From Pascua guehoae (Eukaryota > Basidiomycota > Tremellomycetes > Trichosporonales > Trichosporonaceae), in contig BCJX01000015.1 in assembly GCA_001600415.1 (NCBI GenBank), positions 3,382-67,381 of the forward strand: 64,000 nucleotides of DNA. Reading direction: 5' to 3'. The notes under the pieces were generated by a model. The model made no database searches, was not told the DNA's origin, and worked only from the letters and a program-made list of their open reading frames with translations. This document shows, piece after piece, positions 22,733-33,400 of this stretch (position 1 is its first letter; the number at the start of each line of letters is the position of its first letter). A program made the translations under genes and the position numbers.

Positions 22733-23959
22733 TCAAGAGAGCGAAGACACAGTGTGCCCACCCTGGGTATTCTGCACCATCTGATCCGCCGTGATCCACC
22801 CTGCAAAGAGGACGAGCTTGGTGTCGCGATGTACGGCTAGGAACCCGAACGGCCTGTCAAACGTGACACTGAGGCGCGCCACCTCGCGCGTGTACGTTTG
22901 AACTCTCCCGCGAGAAAGCAAATGAACTGCAGTGACAGCAGCAGCAGTGAAGCCTGTGGCGGAAAACTCTGCCACCGCCGCCTGGCGGCCTTCACCAACG
23001 TGCACCGGAAGGTCGGTATCGTAAATGCCCGGAACGTGGTTCCGCGTAGGCAGGGTGATGGTTTTGAGCCCAAAGACGTGGGGCAGAGCCGCGAGGTCGT
23101 GCTCGGCATCGACCTTGAACGGCGGCACTGTGACGTCGACCTTTGCTGATATCGATCTCTGGTTGGGTTTGACATGGATCACCTCCTTTGTGACTGAAAT
23201 CCCCGGTCCGACAGCAGATGCCGGGTCGGACACTGGAGCAACGTTGGCAATCGCATCAATGCCCCGTTCCAGGACGGTCGCGGGGCCCTGGCCATCGAGT
23301 CCGAGCACGAGATGCACGTCGAGCCCGTTATCCCCCTGGATGCAGACGGTGGTAACGTCGTGGGCCGTGCGGACAATCCGTGAGTCGTACGTTGAGCGGC
23401 TGAGCACATCGGCTGGCCATCCGGGACGGCGTCCTTGGGGATTCTTGCGGATGCGATTGAACTTGGCTACCCATCTTGTCTTCATCGCCACTGCGCTCGC
23501 GAGGATGGCGACCGTATCGGGCTCAACCGTCACCGGCATGCGGGGGATCATCCCCTGCGTCTGTTTATACGCCCACGCATCAAGCGCGGCCTCGACCTCG
23601 GCTCCCTGGAACCGCTCGACCACGCCGTCCGGGAGACTCGTCACCCACTCTTGTCGTGCCGGCAAGTCGTCGCGCAGCCACAGCCCCAGTGCTGCGCTCA
23701 CACCACCGAGGGCGCCCAGGGAACCCAGGAGCGCGGTACCCTCCTGCAGTCCGAGTGATGCCGGGATGCCGATCGCCTCTTCGAGTTCAGTACGTGCGTT
23801 TCCATCCGCAGTGTGTGCCAGAATGGCGAGAAGGGGCCATACACCGACAGTGCAGAAGACGGTGCCGCGGTCGTCGGGGAACTCCGCGAGCCACCGTGTG
23901 GTCATGCGATTGAGGACTTGGAGGAGCTCATTGCTCACCGCGATGGGTTGACGCGTCAT
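22733..23959 (-). CDS. Serpin (serine protease inhibitor superfamily), intronless
   Basis: One uninterrupted frame of 408 aa from ATG 23959; longer in-frame upstream sequence is low-quality. The C-terminal serpin signature reads FDRPFGFLAVH (from about residue 367), then LVLFAGWI. The reactive-loop hinge is GFTAAAVT at residues 336-343: the P15 Gly and P12-P10 Ala are kept, but P14 is Phe instead of the usual Thr. Counting from P15, P1 is Arg350 followed by Gly, which predicts a trypsin- or subtilisin-like target. There is no signal peptide, so the protein should be cytosolic. Length suits the family (350-420). Serpins are sporadic in fungi. The lack of introns among intron-rich neighbours and the bacterial look of the signature suggest acquisition by transfer, which is inference. 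Confidence 0.85.
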   Translation of the reverse strand: MTRQPIAVSNELLQVLNRMTTRWLAEFPDDRGTVFCTVGVWPLLAILAHTADGNARTELEEAIGIPASLGLQEGTALLGSLGALGGVSAALGLWLRDDLPARQEWVTSLPDGVVERFQGAEVEAALDAWAYKQTQGMIPRMPVTVEPDTVAILASAVAMKTRWVAKFNRIRKNPQGRRPGWPADVLSRSTYDSRIVRTAHDVTTVCIQGDNGLDVHLVLGLDGQGPATVLERGIDAIANVAPVSDPASAVGPGISVTKEVIHVKPNQRSISAKVDVTVPPFKVDAEHDLAALPHVFGLKTITLPTRNHVPGIYDTDLPVHVGEGRQAAVAEFSATGFTAAAVTAVHLLSRGRVQTYTREVARLSVTFDRPFGFLAVHRDTKLVLFAGWITADQMVQNTQGGHTVSSLS

Positions 23960-24260
23960 TGTGGTGCAAGCGTCAAGAGTATACGGGCGAGGGTGGACGG
24001 TACAGATGTGGTTGCAAGATGCACAGCGCCATCCTGGCTCGAGAGGGCCCGTGCCTCGCTTGGCATGTTGAGGCACGCCTCGGCAAATTACGTCATCGTC
24101 CTCTGTTCCGCGTTTCAGGCATCCAAAGTCGTGAGTTTGTTCCCTCTTTCCTTCCATCCTCTTTGTCTCTCTCCCAGCGTCCATCTCTCCGACCACTCTC
24201 AGACACACCCTTGTGACCAACCACCACGCAAGCCATCAGACCTTCTCACATCCTGACACC
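23960..24260. promoter_or_regulatory. Divergent region between serpin (-) and F-box-like gene (+)
   Basis: About 300 bp; CT-rich on the + strand at 24140-24210 just before the F-box-like ATG. No further sites claimed. Confidence 0.5.
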
Positions 24261-25575
24261 ATGCCGCCCCCGGGCACCCTCGACGTCGCCGCATACCCGC
24301 ACATTCTCGACCTGATCGTCGCCTTTGCGTCCCCCACGGCGCTCTATGCTCTCCGCCGCGCGTGCCGCAGGTTTCTAGAGCTCGCAGATGCACAGCTATT
24401 CGCACACGTCGTCGTCGCCCCGCGCCGCCGGGACGAGGCGGAATACTACGTGTCGCTCGTGGCGCCGTGGGTCGTGCCCGCCCGCAACTTGTCGTCCAGA
24501 GAACAACAAGACGTTGGCCAAGGGGGCTCTCCCATCCTGCACCCTTTCCGACGTACTCGTGAGCACGCACGGTTGGCGCGCCTCCCTTGTCGCTGGGAGG
24601 ACCCATACGCGACTCCAGCCCAGCACAGACTCTGGGCGGCTCAGTTGCGGCACACGCGCGTGCTCGACTATGCGAGCGAGACGGACCTGACCCATGTCCC
24701 GCGTCTTGCGGCCGCGCTCGCACACGTCCCTGTGGTACGACGATTGACAGAGTTGACTCTCGAGTATAAGCCATACAGGATGGGGTCCTTTCGGGACACA
24801 TACGAGCGAAATTGGGCATGTCAGTACGTGGTTGAGGCGGTGGATTGGTCGTCGGAGGACCGCAACTTTGAGTGGATGGGCCCTTAGCCCTTGCGTGGTA
24901 CGACAGCGCGTGAGTCGAACAGTGGGGGGCGAGTATGGGCTTACGATGGAGAATCTCGGCAAGCAGCAGATGGGCATGGAATTGGGAAAAGGCGTCAAAC
25001 CCAAGCAGACGTGCGACCCCTCACAGTCGTCGTGAATGTCATGTTTGACGGATCCCGTCCCTTTGGTCGCCCCAGGGAGTTTTATGACTACAACCTTGTC
25101 AATGACAGGTTGGCTAGACCAGACGACCTAGCCCGCTGGCATGAGACGGTTAATGCGCACTTTGTGTTGGTCCTTGCCTGCCGACGGACCTTGTCGGACG
25201 AAGATGAGATGATAGAGGAGATCCTAGAGGATCTGAATCGGCGTTCTGGCCAAGTTGGCTCTTCTGTGGCGATCGACCGCGACAACTTCCTCCAGAGCAC
25301 GATACGGGTTAATGAAAGCGCCTGTTACAGGCTCTTTACCCAGTTTCTCCCCCCCCGACGGACGCATACGGTACCTGTCCTACACCATCGTGGGACTAGA
25401 GCAGATACCATCTAGGCATGGCAAGAAGCGGCGCGACTGGTTTCTCGAAACACTGAGGACGCGCAGCAGAGTGCCCGTCACCACCTTGACGCATGCGCGG
25501 TGGCGCACTGTCGTCGGCAGCAAGACGTATGCCGCGCTCACGGGGGCACGGCCATACCCGTATCCCATGTACAAG
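24261..25575 (+). pseudogene. F-box-like protein, first of a tandem pair, frameshifted
   Basis: ATG 24261 opens an F-box-like N-terminus (YPHILDLIVAFASP, then LRRACRRFLELAD). A TAG at 24885-24887 is in frame, but an intron 24820-25008 (GTCAGT to CAG) removes it and restores a sensible frame. The second half, with VVVNVMFDG, matches the equivalent part of the next gene (LVVNLLYDD). At a C8 run near 25350-25357 the frame breaks: the homologous C-terminal motif TIVGLEQIP continues in the +1 frame. That frame has no stop before the next gene and runs straight through it to 26949. So the gene is either a recent pseudogene, a sequencing error in the homopolymer, or part of a fused two-module gene. 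The function of the family is unknown to me beyond the F-box-like start. Confidence 0.6.
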
Positions 25576-25593
25576 CATACAAGGTCGCATGAC

Positions 25594-26949
25594 ATGGTCC
25601 CGACCGCCCGACGATCGCTGAGGGCTCCACTGCGGAACCCAACACCAACACCGGCACTGGCATGCAGTATCGACGCCTCGGAACATGCCCACATCATCGC
25701 AGAGATCATGGCGTACGCGCCGCACGCCGCTCTGCTATCGTTGCGTGCGACGTGTAAGAAGCTCAAACACCACGCCGACCAACTTCTCTGGTCACATCTG
25801 GTCGTACGGAAAGCATATTCAGCCCACCACCGCCCCGTCACGGCGAGTACCGTGCTCGATCACGGCAAGCTGCCTGCCCTCGGTCCGCGGGACACAGGAT
25901 ACGAGCGGCCGATGATCACAGCGTGCGATGGAGTCCTGCCAGGGGTAGGCTGGCAGCCGTGGGAGGGCGGGGATCGTTGGAGAAGAGGCTGGTATTCCTG
26001 GACCCGCCCGGTCGGGCAACGTGGACATGACGAAACCGAAATCGATCCGGCGACCCAACGCCGTGACCCTCGGCCACTGCAACATCCCACTCAGTATCTC
26101 CAGGCATACACGCGCGTGTTGGACATGCACCGCGAGGTCGAGTGGACCTTTTTCCCAAACCTCGAATTTGGCCTCAAGCACTTGCACGTGGTGCGCCAAT
26201 TGTGTCGTCCCGACCGCCTGCCACTGGGTGTGCCCCGCGTCGTCATATACTATTTCCTCGACCGTGTTCGCAAGTCTAAACGGACCGCCGCACCAGCAGA
26301 GCGTCCCCCGCCGGTTGGGTGTACCGGCCGCGTCGCGAAAGAGAAAGAGAACGTGGACGCGCCCCCCCATCCGCCGACCACCCCCGCCAAACCGGGGTTT
26401 GTCCCCCGCCCACCTCCGGCTGAAGTTACAGAGCCGCTCGAAATTGGCTCGGGCGACACAAGCGACCCCGAGACCCTCGTCGTCAACCTTTTGTACGACG
26501 ACCGCGTCCTCCCCACACTCGACGGGCGCGAGATCGACATCCGCCTCGGACCGCGCGTCCAGCACCTCGTGTTCATATTCAACCCTTGCCGACGCACGCG
26601 TCTAACCGGGTTCGAAGCGGCAAAACCCATCGCACGGATCAAGACTGCAGCCCTCTTACTCGTCACGCCCCTCCTCAAGTGTCTCCTGCCCCCGCACCTC
26701 CTCCCCGAGCTCCAACACGTCCGCATCACCATCGTCGGCGTCCTCGACATGTTTACACGATACTTCCACGTGCCCCCCGGCATACGCCTCACTGATTCCT
26801 ACGTCGGCGAGCTGGCCGCCTACGCGCTCGATATCCCCGCTGGCCGGCTCGCGTTCAAGCCCCTGGAGGGGTGGGACGCGCTCGATACCGAGGTTCCCGA
26901 GGAGCACGTGCTGCTTGCTATCAGGAGGGACAATGCGCGAGCGCGGTGA
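25594..26949 (+). CDS. F-box-like protein, second of the tandem pair
   Basis: ATG 25594 gives 451 aa in one exon. The frame is open further upstream to 25255 because the previous copy reads into it. Residues 25-80 form an F-box-like helix bundle (ASEHAHIIAEIMAYAP, then LRATCKKLKHHADQLL), followed by HLVVRK as in the paralogues. A Pro-rich insert of about 70 residues precedes the conserved LVVNLLYDDR segment, and a TIVGVLDMF motif lies near the C-terminus. F-box proteins usually recruit substrates to SCF ubiquitin ligases. Here only the N-terminus supports that, and the C-terminal domain is specific to this family. Paralogues: 24261, 45150-45712 and 45921-47051. Confidence 0.7.
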   Translation: MVPTARRSLRAPLRNPTPTPALACSIDASEHAHIIAEIMAYAPHAALLSLRATCKKLKHHADQLLWSHLVVRKAYSAHHRPVTASTVLDHGKLPALGPRDTGYERPMITACDGVLPGVGWQPWEGGDRWRRGWYSWTRPVGQRGHDETEIDPATQRRDPRPLQHPTQYLQAYTRVLDMHREVEWTFFPNLEFGLKHLHVVRQLCRPDRLPLGVPRVVIYYFLDRVRKSKRTAAPAERPPPVGCTGRVAKEKENVDAPPHPPTTPAKPGFVPRPPPAEVTEPLEIGSGDTSDPETLVVNLLYDDRVLPTLDGREIDIRLGPRVQHLVFIFNPCRRTRLTGFEAAKPIARIKTAALLLVTPLLKCLLPPHLLPELQHVRITIVGVLDMFTRYFHVPPGIRLTDSYVGELAAYALDIPAGRLAFKPLEGWDALDTEVPEEHVLLAIRRDNARAR

Positions 26950-27552
26950 GCGAGGGAGGACGGAGGGCACGTGGGTCAGATGTCTGGTCTGTTCCGTGTG
27001 CGCAATGTTGTGGAATGGTGTGCTGTACGCCAACAGGGTGATACTCATGGCCGTGCGTCGTGTCTTCACACTTGTGGCACGACTTGTACCCTGCGTAATA
27101 TGCCATGCTGCCAGTTTGCCTCAGGAGCAATTTGCACAGAGCATCCCGTCACCAACTCATCCCCACCTCCCAGGCAATTGAGGCAAGCCAGGTCCTGCAG
27201 GCTTCCCGGTTTGCGCCCCAGTCGATGCCTCGAGTGAATGCATCCGATACATAATGCCTGCAGACGGGATATATAACAACACGGGCGGCCACGGTGTCGC
27301 GACGCCGGCCGCCCCGCCGAACAATGTGTCTGAGTGAACAAAGCTGTATGGTGAACGCTGAGCGGTTCTAATCCTATCTACTCCTCCTCGTCTCCAACGT
27401 GACCCGTCTCGCGTATTTCTTGTGTTGCTTCTGAATATCCTTCTCTTTCATTCGTCGTACGTCTTGGGGGCGTCGTGGCAAGAGTCGTTGGTTCGAGCTG
27501 CACTCGTCCGGCTTCCTTAAACAACACGCCGTTGCAGGCACGCAACATGAGA
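26950..27552. other. Convergent intergenic region, no gene seen
   Basis: About 600 bp between the 3' ends of the F-box-like gene and the Nudix gene. Open frames here are short shadows. Likely 3' UTRs and terminators of both genes. Confidence 0.5.
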
Positions 27553-29583
27553 CTACAACTCATTCGACGTGTTGACGTGCTTCATGATGTAGTAGGATAA
27601 GCCCGCAAGGCCACCAAACGTCGCGACGCCCCGGATAATGATCGACACAACAAGCGCGTGGCGAACGGCCGCGTAGAACGTCGACAGCGCCGCGCCAGAC
27701 CAATTGGTACTGTGACGTTAGCAGTCGTTCGTCTCGTCAAGCCTCCGCAAGATGTCTCGCAGTCTTGTCCCTTGGTCCCCGGTCTTCACTCGTATCCTAC
27801 CCGAGGCCCGAGATTCTTATTGTCACACCTCCAGCCTCTGGACACGAAGGGATGCCTTCCCAGGGATCTTGGTAACACGAGCCACTCTTCACTCACCGCC
27901 TATCAGCTGCACGGTCCGGTCCGTGCACCGACTCCTCCCAGCTGCGAACGACCTGGCGGTAACGACGACCAAAGACCCAGATCCAGAAGTTGACGTCCGG
28001 ATATGAGAAGCGCGGGAAGACGGCAGTAACGCCCGGTCCCACGCCACGGCGGCGCGTTTCAAGGATTTGCACGCCCGACTTGCGCTTGAGCTTGGGTGAC
28101 CCCGTCTTCATCGCAGTCTTGACTTCCGTGCTGCCCCGGTGATTCGGGCTGTTGCTGGAGCGCCCGCTCTCAATGGGCGGGAACCAGTGCTGGTCAAACG
28201 ACGAGGCAACAGTGACTGGAGTACGAGGACCGAACAGGGTGGGGCGATCCGATGCAGTCGAGCTTCGCCGTGACGGAGGGGCGAGGAGACGAGAGTCGCT
28301 GCTGGGGCAGTGCGCGACAAGGTCCAACGTCATGCCCAAGCTCAAGCCCCAGAGACGAAGTAGGCGCTTGCCGGACGCTGCGTCAAACACTGTGCCTGCA
28401 CCGCCCTCTGGCGGAGGCTCAAAGTCCATGTTCATGTCGAAGCCCTCGGCGACATAGTCTGGCTCATCAGGGAGCATGATGCACCCAAACCTGCTGGGTT
28501 AGCGCAACAGCCTAGCCGAAGCCACGAGACCCACTGCATCTTTCCCACAAGGCCACGGAGCGCCCAGCGCACGAGCTGATTGCGTGGCGACAGACGGGTG
28601 CTGATATCAATGTCGATGTGGGACCACTGCTCCGGCTCAAACGGAGGCGTCAGGGATTCCAGCGGAATCCAGTGCACGGTCGATACCTCGGTGGGTTGCA
28701 GCTCAGGTGTAGGGCTGAAAGGCGAGGTTTGGAGGAAGACTGGCAAGAGGGAAAACTATCAGCATGTGATTCAAACACACAGCCACCACACCACTCACCA
28801 TAGGGGCTGAGAATCATGAGAAGCCGCTTTCCCAGACTCGTAGTAATCTCGCGCTCGTCGAGGCGGCCGACTTGAACAAAATCACTCTCGGCAAGGTCGA
28901 TTCCAATTTCCTCCCACGTCTCGCGGAGAGCAGTGTACAGAGCATTCTCGTCTGCAGGCTCCTGGCGACCGCCGGGGAAGGCGATGTGGCTCGACCACCG
29001 CGAGCTGCTGCCCACAGGTCCCGACGGCGCGCGGCGGATAAAGAGAAGCTCCGGTACAGTGTTCGGGTGGTTCACCCAGCCTGGAGTTAGCACGAGCGTC
29101 CACGGTGAGAGGGGAGATCTGGTCTGGACTCACCGAGCTTTAGGAAGTCGTCATAAGGAAGACCAATGCCAAACTCGTCGGCAGAAACAACCGGCCCCGC
29201 ATAGCCATCGGGGATCGCGCCTTCAAACACAATTTCTGGCGCCGGGCGCATCCGCAGGATGAGCGCCACGCTTGCACGGCGTGGCTGCGTTGGGGGTGAC
29301 AGAATGAGCCGTGGAGGTGTCGCCCGAAGCGACCGAATAAGCGCAAGCACGTTCTGCGCCGGGGGCGCGTCTGCCGGTTAGCCATTGCAGGTCGTATGGG
29401 TGTATGGTGTGCGCCGCGGAGTTTGGGTGACACAGCGGCATGCGGTTGGTGGTCGTCTGACCACCACCAGGCGTTCATTCCGGAACCCTTCCCCGGCTCC
29501 AAATTGTGACTTCGACATAACGTGTGCTGGGGAGTGGGGACAGAGATGGACAACGTGAAGCAAGACTCACCGAACGCGGACAT
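27553..29583 (-). CDS. Nudix hydrolase (CoA pyrophosphatase-like) with C-terminal membrane helix
   Basis: Minus-strand exons 29583-29571, 29370-29134, 29080-28799, 28739-28535, 28490-27897 and 27709-27553 give 495 aa. The Nudix box is at about residues 121-144, with R136-E137 and E140-E141 as the metal-binding core and FPGGR before it. LLFIRRAPS, upstream of the box, recalls the CoA-pyrophosphatase subfamily (Pcd1/NUDT7/8). Past the domain comes a 200-residue disordered segment. The last exon encodes one hydrophobic helix (residues about 461-483, ALVVSIIIRGVATFGGLAGL) and ends in NEL, so the enzyme is probably tail-anchored to an organelle. Exon 1 is only 13 nt (MSAF plus one base). It was chosen because its strong donor and phase restore a clean start. 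Confidence 0.8.
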
Positions 29584-30417
29584 GGTGACTGCCGTCGTTT
29601 GGGACGGTGGGAACAGTTGGGTTGATGGGGGGCAGTGAACAGGGGGAGCCGGCGATCGGTCACTGCCGAAGGAAGTGGCGGGCTCGAGAAGGTGGAGGTG
29701 GGCGGGCAGGGCACTAAGTGCGGACGGAGGGCGATGAAGGACAAGCAACTAGAGAGCAACGGGGATGTCGAGATGAGAGGGGGAGTCGCGTGCTGGTGGT
29801 GGCGAATAGAGTAAAGGAGTGGAGCGTTTGGTGGGTGGTAGTTAGTTGGGAAGGGTAGGTCGTGGCTGGCGAAGGCGATGATGATGCAGATGATTGATGA
29901 TGATGATGATGATGATGATGGCGGCGACCACCCACCCACACCCCACACCCTTTCCCCAAAGAATTGGTTGGCCGTGCCTCGCGCGTGTCGCCTATGTCAT
30001 ACAACCGGGGTGATAATTTTGATCCCGCAGGTCGCCTGAGTTTCACGTGGACCACGTGTCCAATTAAGCCCCACAAGACTGGAAAATACACGTCAGGTTG
30101 ATCAAGCTGGTTGCCACTCAACTGGGTACGGAGCCTGTTGTCAGCAGAGTCTGCACACCGTCTTCGTTCGCAGACCGAGGTCGTCGTCATGATCAACACG
30201 GAACCATCCTTGCTCACCATCACCTCACCCTTTCTCTCCACTCATCCATCCAAAAACATCGGAACAATACGACAAGCCCGCTCTCATCTTTTAGCTTCTC
30301 GCGTCTTGGCGGCCCATACGGGCACGGCACAAAGAACACCCCAGCGCTGATCACGCTCATCGATCGCTCGCCCAGCACTCCCACGACGTCATCCCTTTCA
30401 CCAGTGTTCACAACACC
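29584..30417. promoter_or_regulatory. Divergent region between the Nudix gene (-) and the CDCA7-like gene (+)
   Basis: About 830 bp with both starts facing outward. A (GAT)n microsatellite lies at 29890-29921. CACGTGG/CCACGTG-like E-box sequence occurs at about 30043-30058. No gene seen. Confidence 0.5.
29890..29921. repeat. (GAT)n microsatellite
   Basis: Ten near-perfect GAT triplets in the divergent promoter region upstream of the Nudix gene. Confidence 0.9.
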
Positions 30418-33400
30418 ATGGACGAGACGCAGGGCGCTAGCTCTCGTCAACGACGTGGCTCACCGTTATTTGGCCCAGTGGCAACTCCCACGATACAACG
30501 ATCGTCTGCCGGCCGAGGCACCTCCTCTTTCTCCACCTCCGCTGCGACCGGCCCAGTCGAACCCATGGGCGACCCCGGTCCATCAACCCAAGCGACCTTA
30601 ATCGCGCGATCGGAGCGGACCTCAGTGTCTGCTTACGACACTGCGGCTTCGGGAAGTGGAGAGGATGATGAATGTGGGTATTGGGACATGGCTCTCGCTG
30701 ACATTAGATGAGCGCATCCGTCAGAGCAACATCGTCCAGAACTCTGCATTGCTCGCCGAGCTGGGCCTTGCCCAAAGTCCCGTCGAACCCCCAGCTCCGG
30801 AGCCCGCGACTGCTCCTTCTGGATCAACTCGGAAGAAGAAGCCCAAAGGCCGACGATTCGATCGTTCGGGCTACCTTATTTCAACCCCAGAGCCTGGGAC
30901 GCGACATCGCCTCGCATGTATTGAACTTCCAATCTTCCGTCAGGTTGATCGTGCCATCGACGAGGGCGAGTACACTCTCGCCACGGAATGGGATGAAGGC
31001 GAGGAACGTCGATGGCGCTTCGGCAATGGTGATGGCGGGGAGCTAGCAGAAGGCGAAGCCGAGAAGGTTGGAGGCGTCGGTGCCGACTTCCGCTGGCGAA
31101 AGTGGGAGGGCCTCGCAGCAGAACGCCGGCGCGAGAATCGACTCCGGGGCGAGGCCGAGCTGGACGCCCGCTCGGACGATGACGACGAAGGGCGCCATCG
31201 GGATGCAAATGGCGGCAAAATTCCTTATTCCGTGAGTAGCTGTCCAACACCGCGCTCTTGCTGATGGAAGATGTACGAGGGTCCTGCTTGCCATCAGTGC
31301 AAGCGAAAGTCGGACAAACCCAAGATGCGCTGCCGCAACGTCAACCCCGAGTGCAACCAATTCTTCTGCAGCACATGCTGCAAAAGGTACTATTCCTTTG
31401 AATTTGATGTCGATTCACGATCCTTCATCTGCCCTCTTTGCAGGGGCATTTGCAACTGTGCCTCTTGCTTACACAGGGCCAAATTGAGCGACCTTGTTGG
31501 CCCACGTGTGGGCGGCAGTTTCAACACTAAGACGAAAGAGGAAGCTCAGCGGCGAGGCGAAACAATGGAAGAATACATTGAACGGCTTCGCAAAAAGCAG
31601 AACGAAATCGCGCCGTTCGATCTTGTCCGTCTTGTCGATACCCCCGAGGACATTGTCTCCGAGCCACTCCCACAAGAGTGGGAAGACTACCTTGCGGCGC
31701 AGCAACCTCCCGACCGGCGGGTGCGGGGAATACGGGGCCAACGAGGAAGACGCGGCCGTCAGCCGGGTAGCGTTAACCGGCCACGAGTACCACCTCTGGA
31801 CGGAAACGCCCAAACGGCAGCTGTTCAAGGCTCTGCGGAGAGTGGGACAGGCGTTGGCACAACGGAAGGCGCTACAGAGGGCGCTACAAGCCAAGCACCA
31901 CCCAAGAAGAAGCGCGTGCGTGCACCCAAGGTGGTCGACCCGAACGCCCCGCCTCCCAAGCGCGGTCGGCCGAGGAAGAACCCCGTGAACCCTCCTGCGC
32001 AGAATGCGGTGACCGACGGTTCGCAGCCAATTCTTCTCCGCATCCCCCGTCCGGATCAGTCGGCTGGTGCTGCCGAAGGCACGCAAGGAAACGCGCGTGG
32101 GGAGACGCCCACGAGCACGTACGCTGATCCAGGCGCTCCTCCTCCTGTGTTCGGTTCGCCAGCGTCATCACACTCCCGCTCGTCGTCGGCCTCTCAGCGG
32201 CCCGCCGCCAGCAGCTATCGGAGCATCAACGACTACTTGGCGACGATGACTGGCCAGATGCATCCTCAGCCTACCGAAGAGGATCTACGCACTCTGGCCA
32301 GGCTCGCAGAGGAATCGATGCGCGCCTCGGGTATGCCAACGTCTGATGGTGTGCCAATGGACCCGGTGCTGTCGGCAGGCATTTCCGACAATCTCAACGG
32401 CCAAGATGCGATGGATGCAAGCTCTGCCGGCGCGACCCCGCAATCGCTCAGTGACATCACTCTCACCACGGCCGTTTTACCAAACGCGCTTCTTGAAGAC
32501 GTCTCAACGTCACCTGTGCGCCGGACCCCGGCAAATGCGGTTGCAAACGGTAGCACCGCGGCGGATGGTGTGGCACCGTCACGAGGGTCTCGGGTGGACG
32601 CGTCTTCTGCGCCGATGCTGTTTCCTGGACGGTTTGAACAGCGCGATCAGCAAGGGCCACTGGTGATCCCTCCACCCTACTATCCGCCGTTCAACCACCA
32701 GGCCCATCTGTTCCAACATCCGCCCCAGATGCCTCAGAGCTTGGAGGTGGATCACCCGTTTGCCAACCTCTTGCGTGGGCACACGAGTCCCCCCATCCAC
32801 GATGCGTCTCCGTCGCTCAGTCCCCCACAACCGCAGCCACTGCGGCAACCGGGGCACCAACAGCAGCAGCGTCAACAACAACAGCAGCAGCAGCGTCAAC
32901 AGCAGCTCCAGCAGCAGCAAATGCGGCAGCGGCAACGGCAGCAGGAGCAACAGCAGCAGCAACGCCAACGCCAACAACAGCAGCAGCAGCAGCAACAGCA
33001 ACAGCAACGTCAGCAGCAACAACGGCAGCTGCAGCAGCAACAGCAGCAACAGCCCCAAGGTTACCAGACGCCTCCGCCGAGGTATGAGAGCGAACCAGGG
33101 GTCGTGCAAAACTCGCAGAGCATGCGACAGCACCCAAATGCGTCCAGAGGCTTTCAACCAGTATCCCAGCCTCCGCAATTAGCTCCACCAAGGCCTCAAC
33201 ACCAGTCTCCCCCGCAGAGCTCGCACCTTGCCACCGACAATCAACCCGCTAGCTCTGCACCGCAGCAGGGTGCTTCGATCAGCATCCACTCGCTGTACGA
33301 CAGCCAGGATCGTCGGACGGGCAACACGACAGCAGGCCAACGGAGCCAAGCGTTTGAGAACTTTTTCGCACGAGCCCTTGCCCGGCAACCGACCCCTCTG

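Noticed and set aside
24885..24887. In-frame TAG as proof that the first F-box-like gene is a pseudogene
   Set aside because: An intron 24820-25008 with plausible ends removes it in phase. The C8 frameshift is the stronger evidence.
32579..33178. Long minus-strand frame with poly-Leu
   Set aside because: It is the antisense of the polyglutamine tract of the CDCA7-like gene.
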